Shown: one piece after another, positions 1 to 7,422 of the stretch
How positions within the stretch are numbered: the stretch's first letter is position 1
Layout of the letters: every line of letters starts with the position of its first letter
Assembly: GCA_904502165.1 (NCBI GenBank)
Contig: CAJGDB010000049.1
Span: forward strand, 1 to 13,278
DNA: 13,278 bases
Direction of reading: 5' to 3'
Source: an uncultured Akkermansia sp.
GTDB lineage: Bacteria; Verrucomicrobiota; Verrucomicrobiia; Verrucomicrobiales; Akkermansiaceae
Translations under genes and position numbers: made by a program
Notes under the pieces: model-generated
Told to the model about the DNA's origin: nothing
What the model saw: only the letters and a program-made list of their open reading frames with translations
Database searches by the model: none

Positions 1-142
1 CGCCATTCTGGAGGAATACGCCGCCAGGGACTCGCGCATCAAGGTATTCACCCAGGCCAATGCCGGCTTGGCCGCTGCCCGCAACACCGGGCTTGAACAC
101 GCCACAGGCGAGTGGGTCACAGGGGTGGATTCCGATGACTAC
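1..142 (+). repeat. Direct repeat copy A (glycosyltransferase N-terminal segment)
   Basis: This stretch aligns without gaps to 1073-1214 at a constant offset of 1072 bases. I count 13 mismatches in 142 positions, about 91% identity, mostly at third codon positions. It encodes the segment leading to the DSDDY motif. The similarity drops sharply after the motif. The repeat may continue to the left of the window. Confidence 0.85.
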
Positions 143-913
143 CTGGAAGCGGATACCTACGAATATGCCCTGAGCGCCGTAACCGATGAAACAGATATTG
201 TGTGCTTTGGGACCCGAGTCATCTGGCAGAATGGGGAACAACAGCCGCACCTGAACGCATTTTACGCCATACCAGCCCGGGAAACCCAGCCCCCTACCCC
301 CTCCATCGTGGCTGAAACCAATGATTCGTTTTGTACCAAGATATTCCGACGCAGCCTGATTGAACAAACCAACAGCAGTTTCCCGGCAGGATTATGGTAT
401 GAGGATTCTCTTTTCTGGCGCACCGCAGCACCCTTTGCGCGCAACATTGCTTTCCTGCCAGGGGAAAAATACAACTATGTCCGCCATGAAGGCACCATCA
501 TGAGCCAGGTATTCGGCAAAAACCCCAAAACCCTGGATCGCGTACGCATTGCTGAGCGGCTCATGAATGCCTACACCGCTCACCCGCTGCCCAGCCACTT
601 GCAGCAAGTGCAGCTCGATTCCTTCCTCTTCTGCTTCAACTGCGCCCTGAGCGATGTGCCATGCGGACTCCACCCCCGGGTATGGGCCGGCATGCGCCAG
701 ATTGCACAGCAACACGCCCTGTTCAGCAAATGGCCGTCTCATCTCAGCTTTCTGAAACCCGTGCCTCTGCTGCTGCGCCCCTTTGTGCGCCACCAGGGCC
801 CTGGTAAGAGCTCCTACGGCCTGCCCGGTTTCCGCCCGCTGGTCATCCAGCGCAGGAACGGCATGAAAATCACCCGCTTCCTGGGCATCAAACTGCACCG
901 CAAACCCTGTTAA
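2..913 (+). CDS. Family 2 glycosyltransferase (5' partial)
   Basis: The 5' end lies outside the window; the frame is open from base 2 and reads into the middle of a GT-A fold. The visible part begins with AILEEYAARDSRIKVF and AGLAAARNTGL, the standard segment before the metal-binding motif, then has GVDSDDY (bases 122-142), the DxD-type site that binds the metal and sugar nucleotide. A second acidic motif, GLWYED, lies near bases 388-405 and probably contributes the catalytic base region. The protein ends with TRFLGIKLHRKP, a tail also seen in the next gene. The enzyme likely adds one sugar to a lipid-linked glycan at the cytoplasmic membrane; donor and acceptor cannot be told. The next gene starts 13 bases downstream and is a paralogue, so the two are probably co-transcribed. 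G+C is higher than in most of the following genes. Confidence 0.9.
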   Translation, partial: AILEEYAARDSRIKVFTQANAGLAAARNTGLEHATGEWVTGVDSDDYLEADTYEYALSAVTDETDIVCFGTRVIWQNGEQQPHLNAFYAIPARETQPPTPSIVAETNDSFCTKIFRRSLIEQTNSSFPAGLWYEDSLFWRTAAPFARNIAFLPGEKYNYVRHEGTIMSQVFGKNPKTLDRVRIAERLMNAYTAHPLPSHLQQVQLDSFLFCFNCALSDVPCGLHPRVWAGMRQIAQQHALFSKWPSHLSFLKPVPLLLRPFVRHQGPGKSSYGLPGFRPLVIQRRNGMKITRFLGIKLHRKPC

Positions 914-926
914 TCACCAGTCAAGA

Positions 927-1985
927 ATGTCAGAATCACCTCTCATCTCGGTCATCGTACCTGTCTACAATGTGGAGAAATATCTCCGCAAGTGCCTGGA
1001 CAGCATCTGCGGCCAGACCTACCGCAATCTGGAGATTCTCTGCGTGAACGACGGCAGCACCGATGGCTCCCCCGCCATTCTGGAAGAATACGCCGCCAGG
1101 GACTCGCGTATCAAGGTATTCACGCAGGCCAATGCCGGGTTGGCAGCAGCCCGCAACACAGGGCTTGCACACGCCACAGGCGAATGGATTACCGGGGTTG
1201 ATTCCGATGACTACATTGATTGTGACACCTTTGAAAAAGTACTGAATGAGGAAGGTCTCAAAGCAGATGTAATGATTTTCGGCTACCAGTCCGTCTGGGA
1301 ATCCGGAGCTGCGTCCACCCGGGAAAAGGATTTCACATTTGAAATGCAGGGGTTCCACACTGTAACCAAAGAGCTTTTGTTCCGCACACCTCACTGTTTC
1401 TGGGGCAAAATATGGAGGTATGATTTCCTGAAGCAACTCAACGGCCGATTCCCTGATGGTCTCTGGTACGAAGATTTTTATTTCTTCTGGGCCTATATAC
1501 CCCATGCCCGTTCTATTTACTACCATCCCGAGCCGCTTTATCATTATGTGCGGCGCAGCTCTTCCATTATTGGGGCAACAGGACAAAAACACGAGAAATC
1601 CTACGATTACTACCATATTCTCGACCTGCTTTTTAAGCTTCGCTCAAAACTGCCTCTGCCACCACACATGCAATCTACTGTCCTGTGTAACTTCCTGTGC
1701 TGCTACCAGCATGCCATGGAACATCTTCCAGAGACTCTCATCAAAAAAGCCAAGAGCGATTTCGTTTCTCTCGCCATACAACACAAACTCGATAAACAAT
1801 GGCGCATGCTTCCTCTATTCATTCGCCCCTGGCCAAGCATTCTAAACCTGTTTATTTCTCAGCGTCCGCATAAACTCACCTTTACTTTATTTGGTATCTC
1901 CATCGTAACTTATAGCATCAGAGACTTCATTTTGACAATCCGCTTTTTGGGCATTAAACTATCCAGAATAAATTTTGTCCACTAA
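927..1985 (+). CDS. Family 2 glycosyltransferase
   Basis: A 352-residue GT-A glycosyltransferase. The start is an ATG with no Shine-Dalgarno-like sequence; it puts the family's usual opening (ISVIVPVYNVEKYL, residues 7-20) at the N-terminus. NDGSTDGS (41-48) binds the nucleotide and VDSDDY (91-96) is the metal-binding DxD motif. GLWYED near residue 180 is shared with the upstream gene. The C-terminus ends with TIRFLGIKLSRINF, again like the upstream gene. It probably transfers a sugar in the same pathway; specificity is unknown. The first ~95 codons are G+C rich and nearly identical to the upstream gene, whereas the remaining ~255 codons are visibly A+T richer and diverged, which suggests a mosaic gene. 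Confidence 0.93.
   Translation: MSESPLISVIVPVYNVEKYLRKCLDSICGQTYRNLEILCVNDGSTDGSPAILEEYAARDSRIKVFTQANAGLAAARNTGLAHATGEWITGVDSDDYIDCDTFEKVLNEEGLKADVMIFGYQSVWESGAASTREKDFTFEMQGFHTVTKELLFRTPHCFWGKIWRYDFLKQLNGRFPDGLWYEDFYFFWAYIPHARSIYYHPEPLYHYVRRSSSIIGATGQKHEKSYDYYHILDLLFKLRSKLPLPPHMQSTVLCNFLCCYQHAMEHLPETLIKKAKSDFVSLAIQHKLDKQWRMLPLFIRPWPSILNLFISQRPHKLTFTLFGISIVTYSIRDFILTIRFLGIKLSRINFVH
1073..1214 (+). repeat. Direct repeat copy B (glycosyltransferase N-terminal segment)
   Basis: Partner of the repeat at 1-142, lying inside the second glycosyltransferase gene. It ends at the DSDDY codons, where the two genes stop resembling each other in nucleotide sequence. The sharp end, coinciding with a change in base composition, looks more like exchange or conversion of an N-terminal cassette than simple duplication and drift. 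Confidence 0.85.
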
Positions 1986-2034
1986 GCATTACCAGTTTAA
2001 CCCCGCGTTATCCGTCCTAACCAGCAAGTAGAAA

Positions 2035-2979
2035 ATGAGCTCTACATCTCCTAAAATATCCATTATCCTGCCCACGTACAACCGCGAACGTTTCCTCCCA
2101 GCGGCCATCAACGCCATACTGGCACAATCGGAAACGGACTGGGAACTCATTGTCGTCAATGATCATTCACCTGATAACACTATAACCGTTGTTGAGGAAT
2201 ACATAAAAAAAGATTCCAGAATCAGGCTGATTACCAATGATGTTAATAAAAAGTTGCCTGCATCATTGAATGAAGGTTTCAGGCACGCGCGCGGAAAATA
2301 CTTCACTTGGACAAGTGATGATAATCTATATCATCCCAATGCCCTGCAAATGATGTCAGGATATCTAGACGCTCATAAGGGTACAGATATGGTTGTCATG
2401 AACTCTGCCATGTTGGACGAGAACGATGAGCCCGTGTTCGACACATACGATTTTGCCCACCGGTATAATCATGAACGTAATGCGGCTTATCTGGCCTCTG
2501 TTAACAATGTCAATGCGGCATTCATGTATACCCGGGAGATAGCTAATGAAGTTGGCGAATATGATGTAGATACTTTCTGTGCAGAAGACTATGATTACTG
2601 GATTCGAATTGCGCTGAAGGGAAACATCGCTTACACGGATGATATTGTCTATACGTACAGACTCCATTCTGCCAGTCTGACAGAAACAGAAAAAGGTATA
2701 ATCGCCCCACTTACGCAAAAGCTCATAGACAAATATGCGGACAATCTCCTGAACAAATACTACACAAAGTGGATTGATAAATACAAGTTTGCCTATACAA
2801 ACCGCAATACACGTCTTAAGAACCATACCCTCACCGCCTTATGCGGCAAATGCTCCTACCGCCTCTTGAAACTCGCTACATCCTTTATCTTTTGGAGTTC
2901 AAAAAAACGCAAGGCAATTAGACAAGCTATTAAAAACTGGCACGAAACATACTCATTCACAATTCTCCGACAAAAATGA
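2035..2979 (+). CDS. Family 2 glycosyltransferase
   Basis: A 314-residue GT-A enzyme of a different subgroup from the two upstream. Motifs in order: ISIILPTYNRERFL (8-21), VNDHSPDNT (41-49), TSDD (93-96, metal and nucleotide-sugar binding), AEDYDYWIR (183-191, the usual ED-x-D-W/Y catalytic region) and YRLHSASLT (208-216). The basic C-terminus (SSKKRKAIRQAIKNW) may contact the membrane or partners. The gene begins 49 bases after the previous stop. It ends in an ATGA overlap with wecB, the usual sign of translational coupling in one operon. The donor may be the UDP-ManNAc made by the next gene product, but that is only suggested by adjacency. Confidence 0.93.
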   Translation: MSSTSPKISIILPTYNRERFLPAAINAILAQSETDWELIVVNDHSPDNTITVVEEYIKKDSRIRLITNDVNKKLPASLNEGFRHARGKYFTWTSDDNLYHPNALQMMSGYLDAHKGTDMVVMNSAMLDENDEPVFDTYDFAHRYNHERNAAYLASVNNVNAAFMYTREIANEVGEYDVDTFCAEDYDYWIRIALKGNIAYTDDIVYTYRLHSASLTETEKGIIAPLTQKLIDKYADNLLNKYYTKWIDKYKFAYTNRNTRLKNHTLTALCGKCSYRLLKLATSFIFWSSKKRKAIRQAIKNWHETYSFTILRQK

Positions 2980-4082
2980 AAACCATCGTAGTCATCTTAG
3001 GCACACGGCCCGAAGCCATCAAACTAGCTCCGGTTATCCTAGAGCTCAAAAAACAGCCTGGGTACCGTGTTCTGGTCTGCAATACGGAGCAGCAGAAAGA
3101 ACTTTCCAACCAGACTCTCTCATTTTTCGGCATCAATGCAGACTACAAGCTGGATGTTATGCGCCCCAACCAGACACTGCCCGGAGTCCAGGCATGCATT
3201 CTCAGTGCATTATCCGGCATCTATGAGCAAAACACCATAGATGCTACCATCGTACAAGGCGACACCATGACCGTGTTCTGCGGTGCACTGGTGAGTTTCT
3301 ATAACAAAGTCCCAGTCTACCATGTGGAAGCGGGACTGCGCTCCTACGATTTATCTGAACCTTTCCCAGAAGAAGCCATGCGGCAGATGACTGCCCGAAT
3401 CACGAGTTTACACTTTGCCCCCACGGAAAAAGCGGCTGCCGCCCTCCAAAAAGAAGGCATACCAGAAGAACATATCTTCATGACCGGTAACACCGTAATT
3501 GACGCACTCTCCTGCCTGGCTCCAGAAACGATGCTTTCCGCAGAACAAAAGCTCAGTTCAATGGGAATATGCCTGAATGACAAGCTGGTACTCATCACCG
3601 TTCACCGCCGCGAAAACCACGGCGAACGTCTTGATAGAATCCTGTCTGCCGTTGGAGAACTAACCTCACAATACCCTGATCACCAATTTGTGCTGCCAGT
3701 GCACCCTAACCCCAATGTACACGACAAGATATTCGCGGCGCTGAAAAACAAGCCCAATGTCATCCTGACCACCCCCATGGATTATCCGGAGATCGTATGC
3801 ATGATGAAGCACACTAAGCTCGTACTAACCGATTCCGGTGGTATTCAGGAAGAAGCCCCCACCTTTGGCAACCCAGTACTTGTCATGCGCTATGAAACCG
3901 AACGCACAGAAGGTGTGGAAGCAGGTTTTGCCAAACTGGTAGGGGCTGATAAGGAAGTCATTCTGAAGGAATGTTCAGCAATTTTGAGCCAGGAAAAGGC
4001 AGCTACCCGGCTTGATGGTTCCCAAAACCCATACGGTGATGGACACTCCGCTGAGCGTATCATCAACATCATCCAGCAATAA
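2976..4082 (+). CDS. wecB: UDP-N-acetylglucosamine 2-epimerase (non-hydrolysing)
   Basis: A 368-residue GT-B-fold cytoplasmic enzyme that interconverts UDP-GlcNAc and UDP-ManNAc, supplying ManNAc or, after oxidation, ManNAcA units for surface glycans. It is full length for the family. Visible motifs: LGTRPEAIKLAPV (8-20), VQGDT with Asp96, HVEAGLRS with Glu118, FPEE with Glu132, TVHRREN with His210, HPNP, and the uridine-diphosphate site TDSGGIQEEAPTFG. These correspond to the Asp/Glu/Glu/His catalytic set known in E. coli WecB. Its ATG overlaps the stop of the upstream glycosyltransferase, and the next gene starts 4 bases after its stop. No wecC-type dehydrogenase is in the window, so whether ManNAc is oxidised further is unknown. 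The symbol is assigned by family; the locus may use another name (for example mnaA). Confidence 0.96.
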   Translation: MKTIVVILGTRPEAIKLAPVILELKKQPGYRVLVCNTEQQKELSNQTLSFFGINADYKLDVMRPNQTLPGVQACILSALSGIYEQNTIDATIVQGDTMTVFCGALVSFYNKVPVYHVEAGLRSYDLSEPFPEEAMRQMTARITSLHFAPTEKAAAALQKEGIPEEHIFMTGNTVIDALSCLAPETMLSAEQKLSSMGICLNDKLVLITVHRRENHGERLDRILSAVGELTSQYPDHQFVLPVHPNPNVHDKIFAALKNKPNVILTTPMDYPEIVCMMKHTKLVLTDSGGIQEEAPTFGNPVLVMRYETERTEGVEAGFAKLVGADKEVILKECSAILSQEKAATRLDGSQNPYGDGHSAERIINIIQQ

Positions 4083-4086
4083 AGCG

Positions 4087-5391
4087 ATGGGTACAAGCAG
4101 CAAGAAAGCCTGCATATGCAACATGTGGTATGGAGGCAATTATGGCGGTATATGCACAGCCTTGGCTCTTTGCAAACTTGTAGAATCAAAGGGGTACAAG
4201 CCTACTTTGTTATGTCCATCAAATCCATATGGACAAGATGCATCTTTCGCAAAAGAATTGTTTGCCAGTTGGGGAATTGAGACAAGAGATGCGTTTCATT
4301 CTGAAGAAGAACGCGCAGCTCTGAATGATGAGTTCGACACTTTCATTGTCGGCTCGGATCAAGTGTGGCGCTATGAGTACACAGGACACCTCAGAGGTTA
4401 CCACTTCTTTCTGGATTTTGTAGCTCCAGGCAAAAAAAAGCTGGCCGTTGCAGCCAGTATCGCCACTGAAAAATGCAACGCACCTTCATGGTGGATTCAT
4501 AATGCATCAGCCAGATTAAAATTGTTTGATGCAATATCGACTCGGGAAAAACAAAGCGTCGCAACCCTACAGGAGCAATTCGGAGTGAACGCAGAATTCA
4601 TTCTGGATCCAGTATTCCTGTGCAATCCAGATGTATGGGAGAAGATTTCGACTAAGGTTCCTGATTCCGGAGATGACTATTTATTCTCATATGTACTGGA
4701 TGCAACCCCGGAAAAACAAGCCATTGTTGACCGCATTGCAGCAAAAGAAAAGTGCACCATATCCCATATGACGGATAGCGTACTCTACTCAGATAAAGCA
4801 CCTGAGCTCAGCCATTGGCTTTCCAAAATACGCCATTGCAAGCATGTTGTAACCGATAGTTTCCACGGCGTCTGTTTTGCATTAATCTTCAAAAAGCCAT
4901 TTACTTGCATTGCTAATCATGATAGAGGCTTCCTCCGTTTTTCCTCCATACTGGAAACGTGTGACCTTATGTCGCGGATCCTTGAACCCAATGCAACTGC
5001 TGTTGAAATTGACGCCATGCCCGACATCAACTGGAATACTGCTAATGCACTGCTGAAAACGAGTCGGGAAAAATCCTTAACCTGGATTGAAACAGCTCTT
5101 TCTGCTCCTCCAGATAGAGAACGAATAAATCGCGAGCTTGTACAATTCCAAATATACCAACTGGAACGCCATTTAGAAATAGCGGAAGCCGGTGACTTAA
5201 AACAGCTAGTCTGTGCTGCCATAATGTTACCTTACCTCAAGAAAAAATATCGTATTCTCCAAATAAGAACACTCTTCTCATTTGGAAAAAAGAGGATTCG
5301 TTACAAAGAAGAGCAAAGAAAAATTAAACTAATTCTTCGCAAAGCCAGACAGGCTCACCACACCATACAACGCTATCTGCTCAACATATAA
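4087..5391 (+). CDS. Polysaccharide pyruvyl transferase family protein
   Basis: A 434-residue protein of the polysaccharide pyruvyl transferase family, whose characterised members move pyruvate from phosphoenolpyruvate onto a sugar as a ketal. Visible landmarks: WYGGNYGG (14-21), FIVGSDQVW (87-94), AASIA (122-126), ISTREKQSV (150-158), FILDPVFL (171-178) and VVTDSFHGVCFALIF (254-268). The ATG at 4087 was chosen because the conserved N-terminus follows directly and the upstream stop is 4 bases away; an in-frame extension to 4012 would overlap wecB by 71 bases. The C-terminal ~90 residues are outside the catalytic domain, highly basic and probably helical, and contain FSFGKKRIRYKEE (397-409), which is closely matched in the next gene's product. 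The likely role is pyruvylation of a glycan residue, possibly ManNAc given wecB next door; some family members have other or unknown functions. Confidence 0.85.
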   Translation: MGTSSKKACICNMWYGGNYGGICTALALCKLVESKGYKPTLLCPSNPYGQDASFAKELFASWGIETRDAFHSEEERAALNDEFDTFIVGSDQVWRYEYTGHLRGYHFFLDFVAPGKKKLAVAASIATEKCNAPSWWIHNASARLKLFDAISTREKQSVATLQEQFGVNAEFILDPVFLCNPDVWEKISTKVPDSGDDYLFSYVLDATPEKQAIVDRIAAKEKCTISHMTDSVLYSDKAPELSHWLSKIRHCKHVVTDSFHGVCFALIFKKPFTCIANHDRGFLRFSSILETCDLMSRILEPNATAVEIDAMPDINWNTANALLKTSREKSLTWIETALSAPPDRERINRELVQFQIYQLERHLEIAEAGDLKQLVCAAIMLPYLKKKYRILQIRTLFSFGKKRIRYKEEQRKIKLILRKARQAHHTIQRYLLNI

Positions 5392-5414
5392 AGCCCCACT
5401 CCTCCCAAGAATAA

Positions 5415-5457
5415 AGCAGATGAAAACTTTATAACTCCGCGTTAACGTAAATCTGCT
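5415..5457 (+). other. Inverted repeat between pyruvyl transferase and ThDP enzyme genes
   Basis: AGCAGAT at 5415-5421 and ATCTGCT at 5451-5457 form 7-bp perfect arms around 29 bases. Inside lie a second possible stem (ATAAAG at 5411-5416 with CTTTAT at 5427-5432) and the perfect 8-base palindrome CGTTAACG around 5440-5447. This is the longest gap (112 bases) in the left operon. It could fold in the mRNA and modulate expression of the last gene, or it could be chance. There is no T-run, so it is not a convincing terminator. Confidence 0.25.
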
Positions 5458-5503
5458 CAGCTTTCCGTTCTTGGACCATTTCAACGAACCATCTGATTTT
5501 CCT

Positions 5504-7288
5504 ATGTATACTAACGAAAAAAATTGCCAGAAACTGATAGCTCTACTCAAATCACACAACATAAGAAAAATCGTTGCCTCTCCTGGCTCCACCAATATCA
5601 GTTTAGTAACCAGCATGCAAAATGATTCCTATTTTGAAATGTATTCATCTGTAGATGAGCGAAGCGCTGCGTATTTGGCATGTGGTCTCGCAGCCGAATC
5701 AGGAGAACCCGTTGCACTCAGTTGCACCGGAGCAACAGCCTCGCGCAACTACATGTCAGGCCTGACTGAAGCCTATTACCGCAAACTCCCCATCCTAGCT
5801 ATCACCTCTCACCAGGGGCGAGAAAAAATAGGCCATTTGATTGCTCAGAATTTGGATCGCACCATCATCCCAAACGACATTGTAACACTCAGCGTCGAAG
5901 TTCCAAATTGCATCGATGAGGAAACCGAATGGTATGCAGATATACAAATCAACAAAGCCCTCCTCGAATTACGCAGGCATGGTGGCGGTCCTGTCCATAT
6001 CAACCTCATTACCACCTACAGCCGTAATTTCGATGTACCGGAACTTCCTCCCACCCGCGTCATTCGCCGCATATGCCCAGGAGATACAATTCCAGAAATT
6101 CCCGAAGGAAATGTTGCTATTTTTGTAGGAAGTCACAAAAAAATGACACTGGAAGAAACAGAAGCCATTGAGCGTTTCTGTGAAACGTATAACGCTGTTG
6201 TATTCTGTGATCATACAAGCGGATATTATGGAAAATACAAGCTCAATTACTCTCTTGTTTTTGCACAGCAGGTACTCATTTCAAAAAATACAAAATTCGA
6301 TACACTCATCCACATAGGAGAAGTATCAGGAGACTACTTCTCCTTGTGGATAGGTAACCTGGCAACACAAGTGTGGCGCGTATCAGAAGACGGCGAAATT
6401 CGCGATACCTTCCGCAAACTCTCGCATGTATTTGAAACCAAGGAACTGGATTTCTTTGAAGCATACGCAGCCCAGAAAACTCAAGAGCATGCAAAATTCC
6501 AAATCTATCAAAATGAATATGAGCATCTGTTAACTCTAATTCCAGAGCTTCCTTTCAGCAATCTGTGGATTGCCAAGAATTTCGCCCCCATGCTTCCGAA
6601 GAACAGTGTTATTCACTTCGGTATCTTAAATTCCTTACGGGCGTGGAATATGTTTGAATTACCCAGCGGGATTACTTCATATTCGAATGTAGGTGGCTTT
6701 GGGATTGATGGTTGCGTATCCTCGTTGATTGGTGCAGCGTTAGCCTCACCAGACAAGTTATTCTTTGGCATCGTGGGAGACCTGGCATTCTTCTATGATC
6801 TCAACAGCCTAGGTAATCGCCATCTTCCCTCAAACCTGCGACTCATTCTCATCAACAACGGTAAGGGACAAGAGTTCCGGAACAGCACACACACAGCATT
6901 CGCATTTGGTGACAAGGCTGATGCCTACATAGCCGCTGGTGGTCATTTTGGAAACAAATCAGAACATTTGGTGCGCCACTATGCACAGAATCTGGGAATG
7001 ACCTATATAACCGCAAATAACAAAGAAACTGCGCTCAACAACGCCCCAGCCTTTTTCAACGAAAACCGCAAACTAAAACCTGTCCTTTTCGAAATCTTCA
7101 CTAATTCAGCCGATGAAACCCAGGCTCTCGACATGATTCAACACCTCATCAGTGAAGAAGATTTGGAAAAATACCGACGCAGTGTGAACCATGCCAGAAT
7201 CATGGAACACTTATCCTTTGGCAAGAAACGTAAGCACTACATAGAAAAGAAGTTGAGAGCTGAGAACATCCTGAAGAAAAGCAGGTAG
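5504..7288 (+). CDS. MenD-like thiamine-diphosphate-dependent enzyme
   Basis: A 594-residue three-domain ThDP enzyme. PYR domain: VASPGST (24-30) and SSVDERSAAYLACGLA (48-63), in which Glu52 is the cofactor-activating glutamate, then CTGATASRNY. Middle domain: roughly 190-340. PP domain: NVGGFGIDG (395-403) and GDLAFFYDLNSL (425-436) ending at NN (451-452), the GD-x(~25)-NN Mg-ThDP motif. The GDLxFxxDLN form is typical of MenD rather than acetolactate synthase. No other menaquinone gene is nearby and the setting is a glycan operon, so a role in making or modifying a sugar by 2-oxoacid decarboxylation and C-C bond formation is more likely than SEPHCHC synthesis. The start is the ATG at 5504; an in-frame TTG at 5471 adds 11 unconserved-looking residues. 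The C-terminus carries LSFGKKRKHYIEKKL (570-584), shared with the upstream pyruvyl transferase protein. Confidence 0.85.
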   Translation: MYTNEKNCQKLIALLKSHNIRKIVASPGSTNISLVTSMQNDSYFEMYSSVDERSAAYLACGLAAESGEPVALSCTGATASRNYMSGLTEAYYRKLPILAITSHQGREKIGHLIAQNLDRTIIPNDIVTLSVEVPNCIDEETEWYADIQINKALLELRRHGGGPVHINLITTYSRNFDVPELPPTRVIRRICPGDTIPEIPEGNVAIFVGSHKKMTLEETEAIERFCETYNAVVFCDHTSGYYGKYKLNYSLVFAQQVLISKNTKFDTLIHIGEVSGDYFSLWIGNLATQVWRVSEDGEIRDTFRKLSHVFETKELDFFEAYAAQKTQEHAKFQIYQNEYEHLLTLIPELPFSNLWIAKNFAPMLPKNSVIHFGILNSLRAWNMFELPSGITSYSNVGGFGIDGCVSSLIGAALASPDKLFFGIVGDLAFFYDLNSLGNRHLPSNLRLILINNGKGQEFRNSTHTAFAFGDKADAYIAAGGHFGNKSEHLVRHYAQNLGMTYITANNKETALNNAPAFFNENRKLKPVLFEIFTNSADETQALDMIQHLISEEDLEKYRRSVNHARIMEHLSFGKKRKHYIEKKLRAENILKKSR

Positions 7289-7422
7289 GCCAATCAACTC
7301 GGCCAAGAGTATGATTCTATTTTGAGCAGCGTAAGAACAATCACTTGATTCAAGAATCCACGATGAGCTCAGACATACTCTTCCGTGGGGTTATTATCCA
7401 CGCCTAATTTCAGGAAGCAGGT
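7289..7422. other. Convergent intergenic region with inverted repeats
   Basis: This gap separates the + operon from the minus-strand acyltransferase gene. It contains a 9-bp perfect inverted repeat, AAGAGTATG at 7305-7313 and CATACTCTT at 7374-7382, enclosing 60 bases. Within it is the small palindrome GATTCAAGAATC, and just to the right is a CGTGG/CCACG hairpin near 7384-7402. A bidirectional terminator is expected here, but no stem is followed by a clear T-run on either strand, so the assignment is weak. Confidence 0.35.

Noticed and set aside
392..898. A 168-codon minus-strand frame inside the first glycosyltransferase
   Set aside because: It is fully antisense to a clear glycosyltransferase and has no recognisable motif.
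4012..4086. An earlier in-frame start for the pyruvyl transferase gene
   Set aside because: It would overlap wecB by 71 bases and adds a Ser/Thr-rich stretch that is wecB read in another frame; the ATG at 4087 fits the family.
2003..5443. The octamer CCGCGTTA in two intergenic gaps (near 2003 and 5436) as a shared regulatory site
   Set aside because: Eight bases in two places is close to chance, and the flanks do not match.
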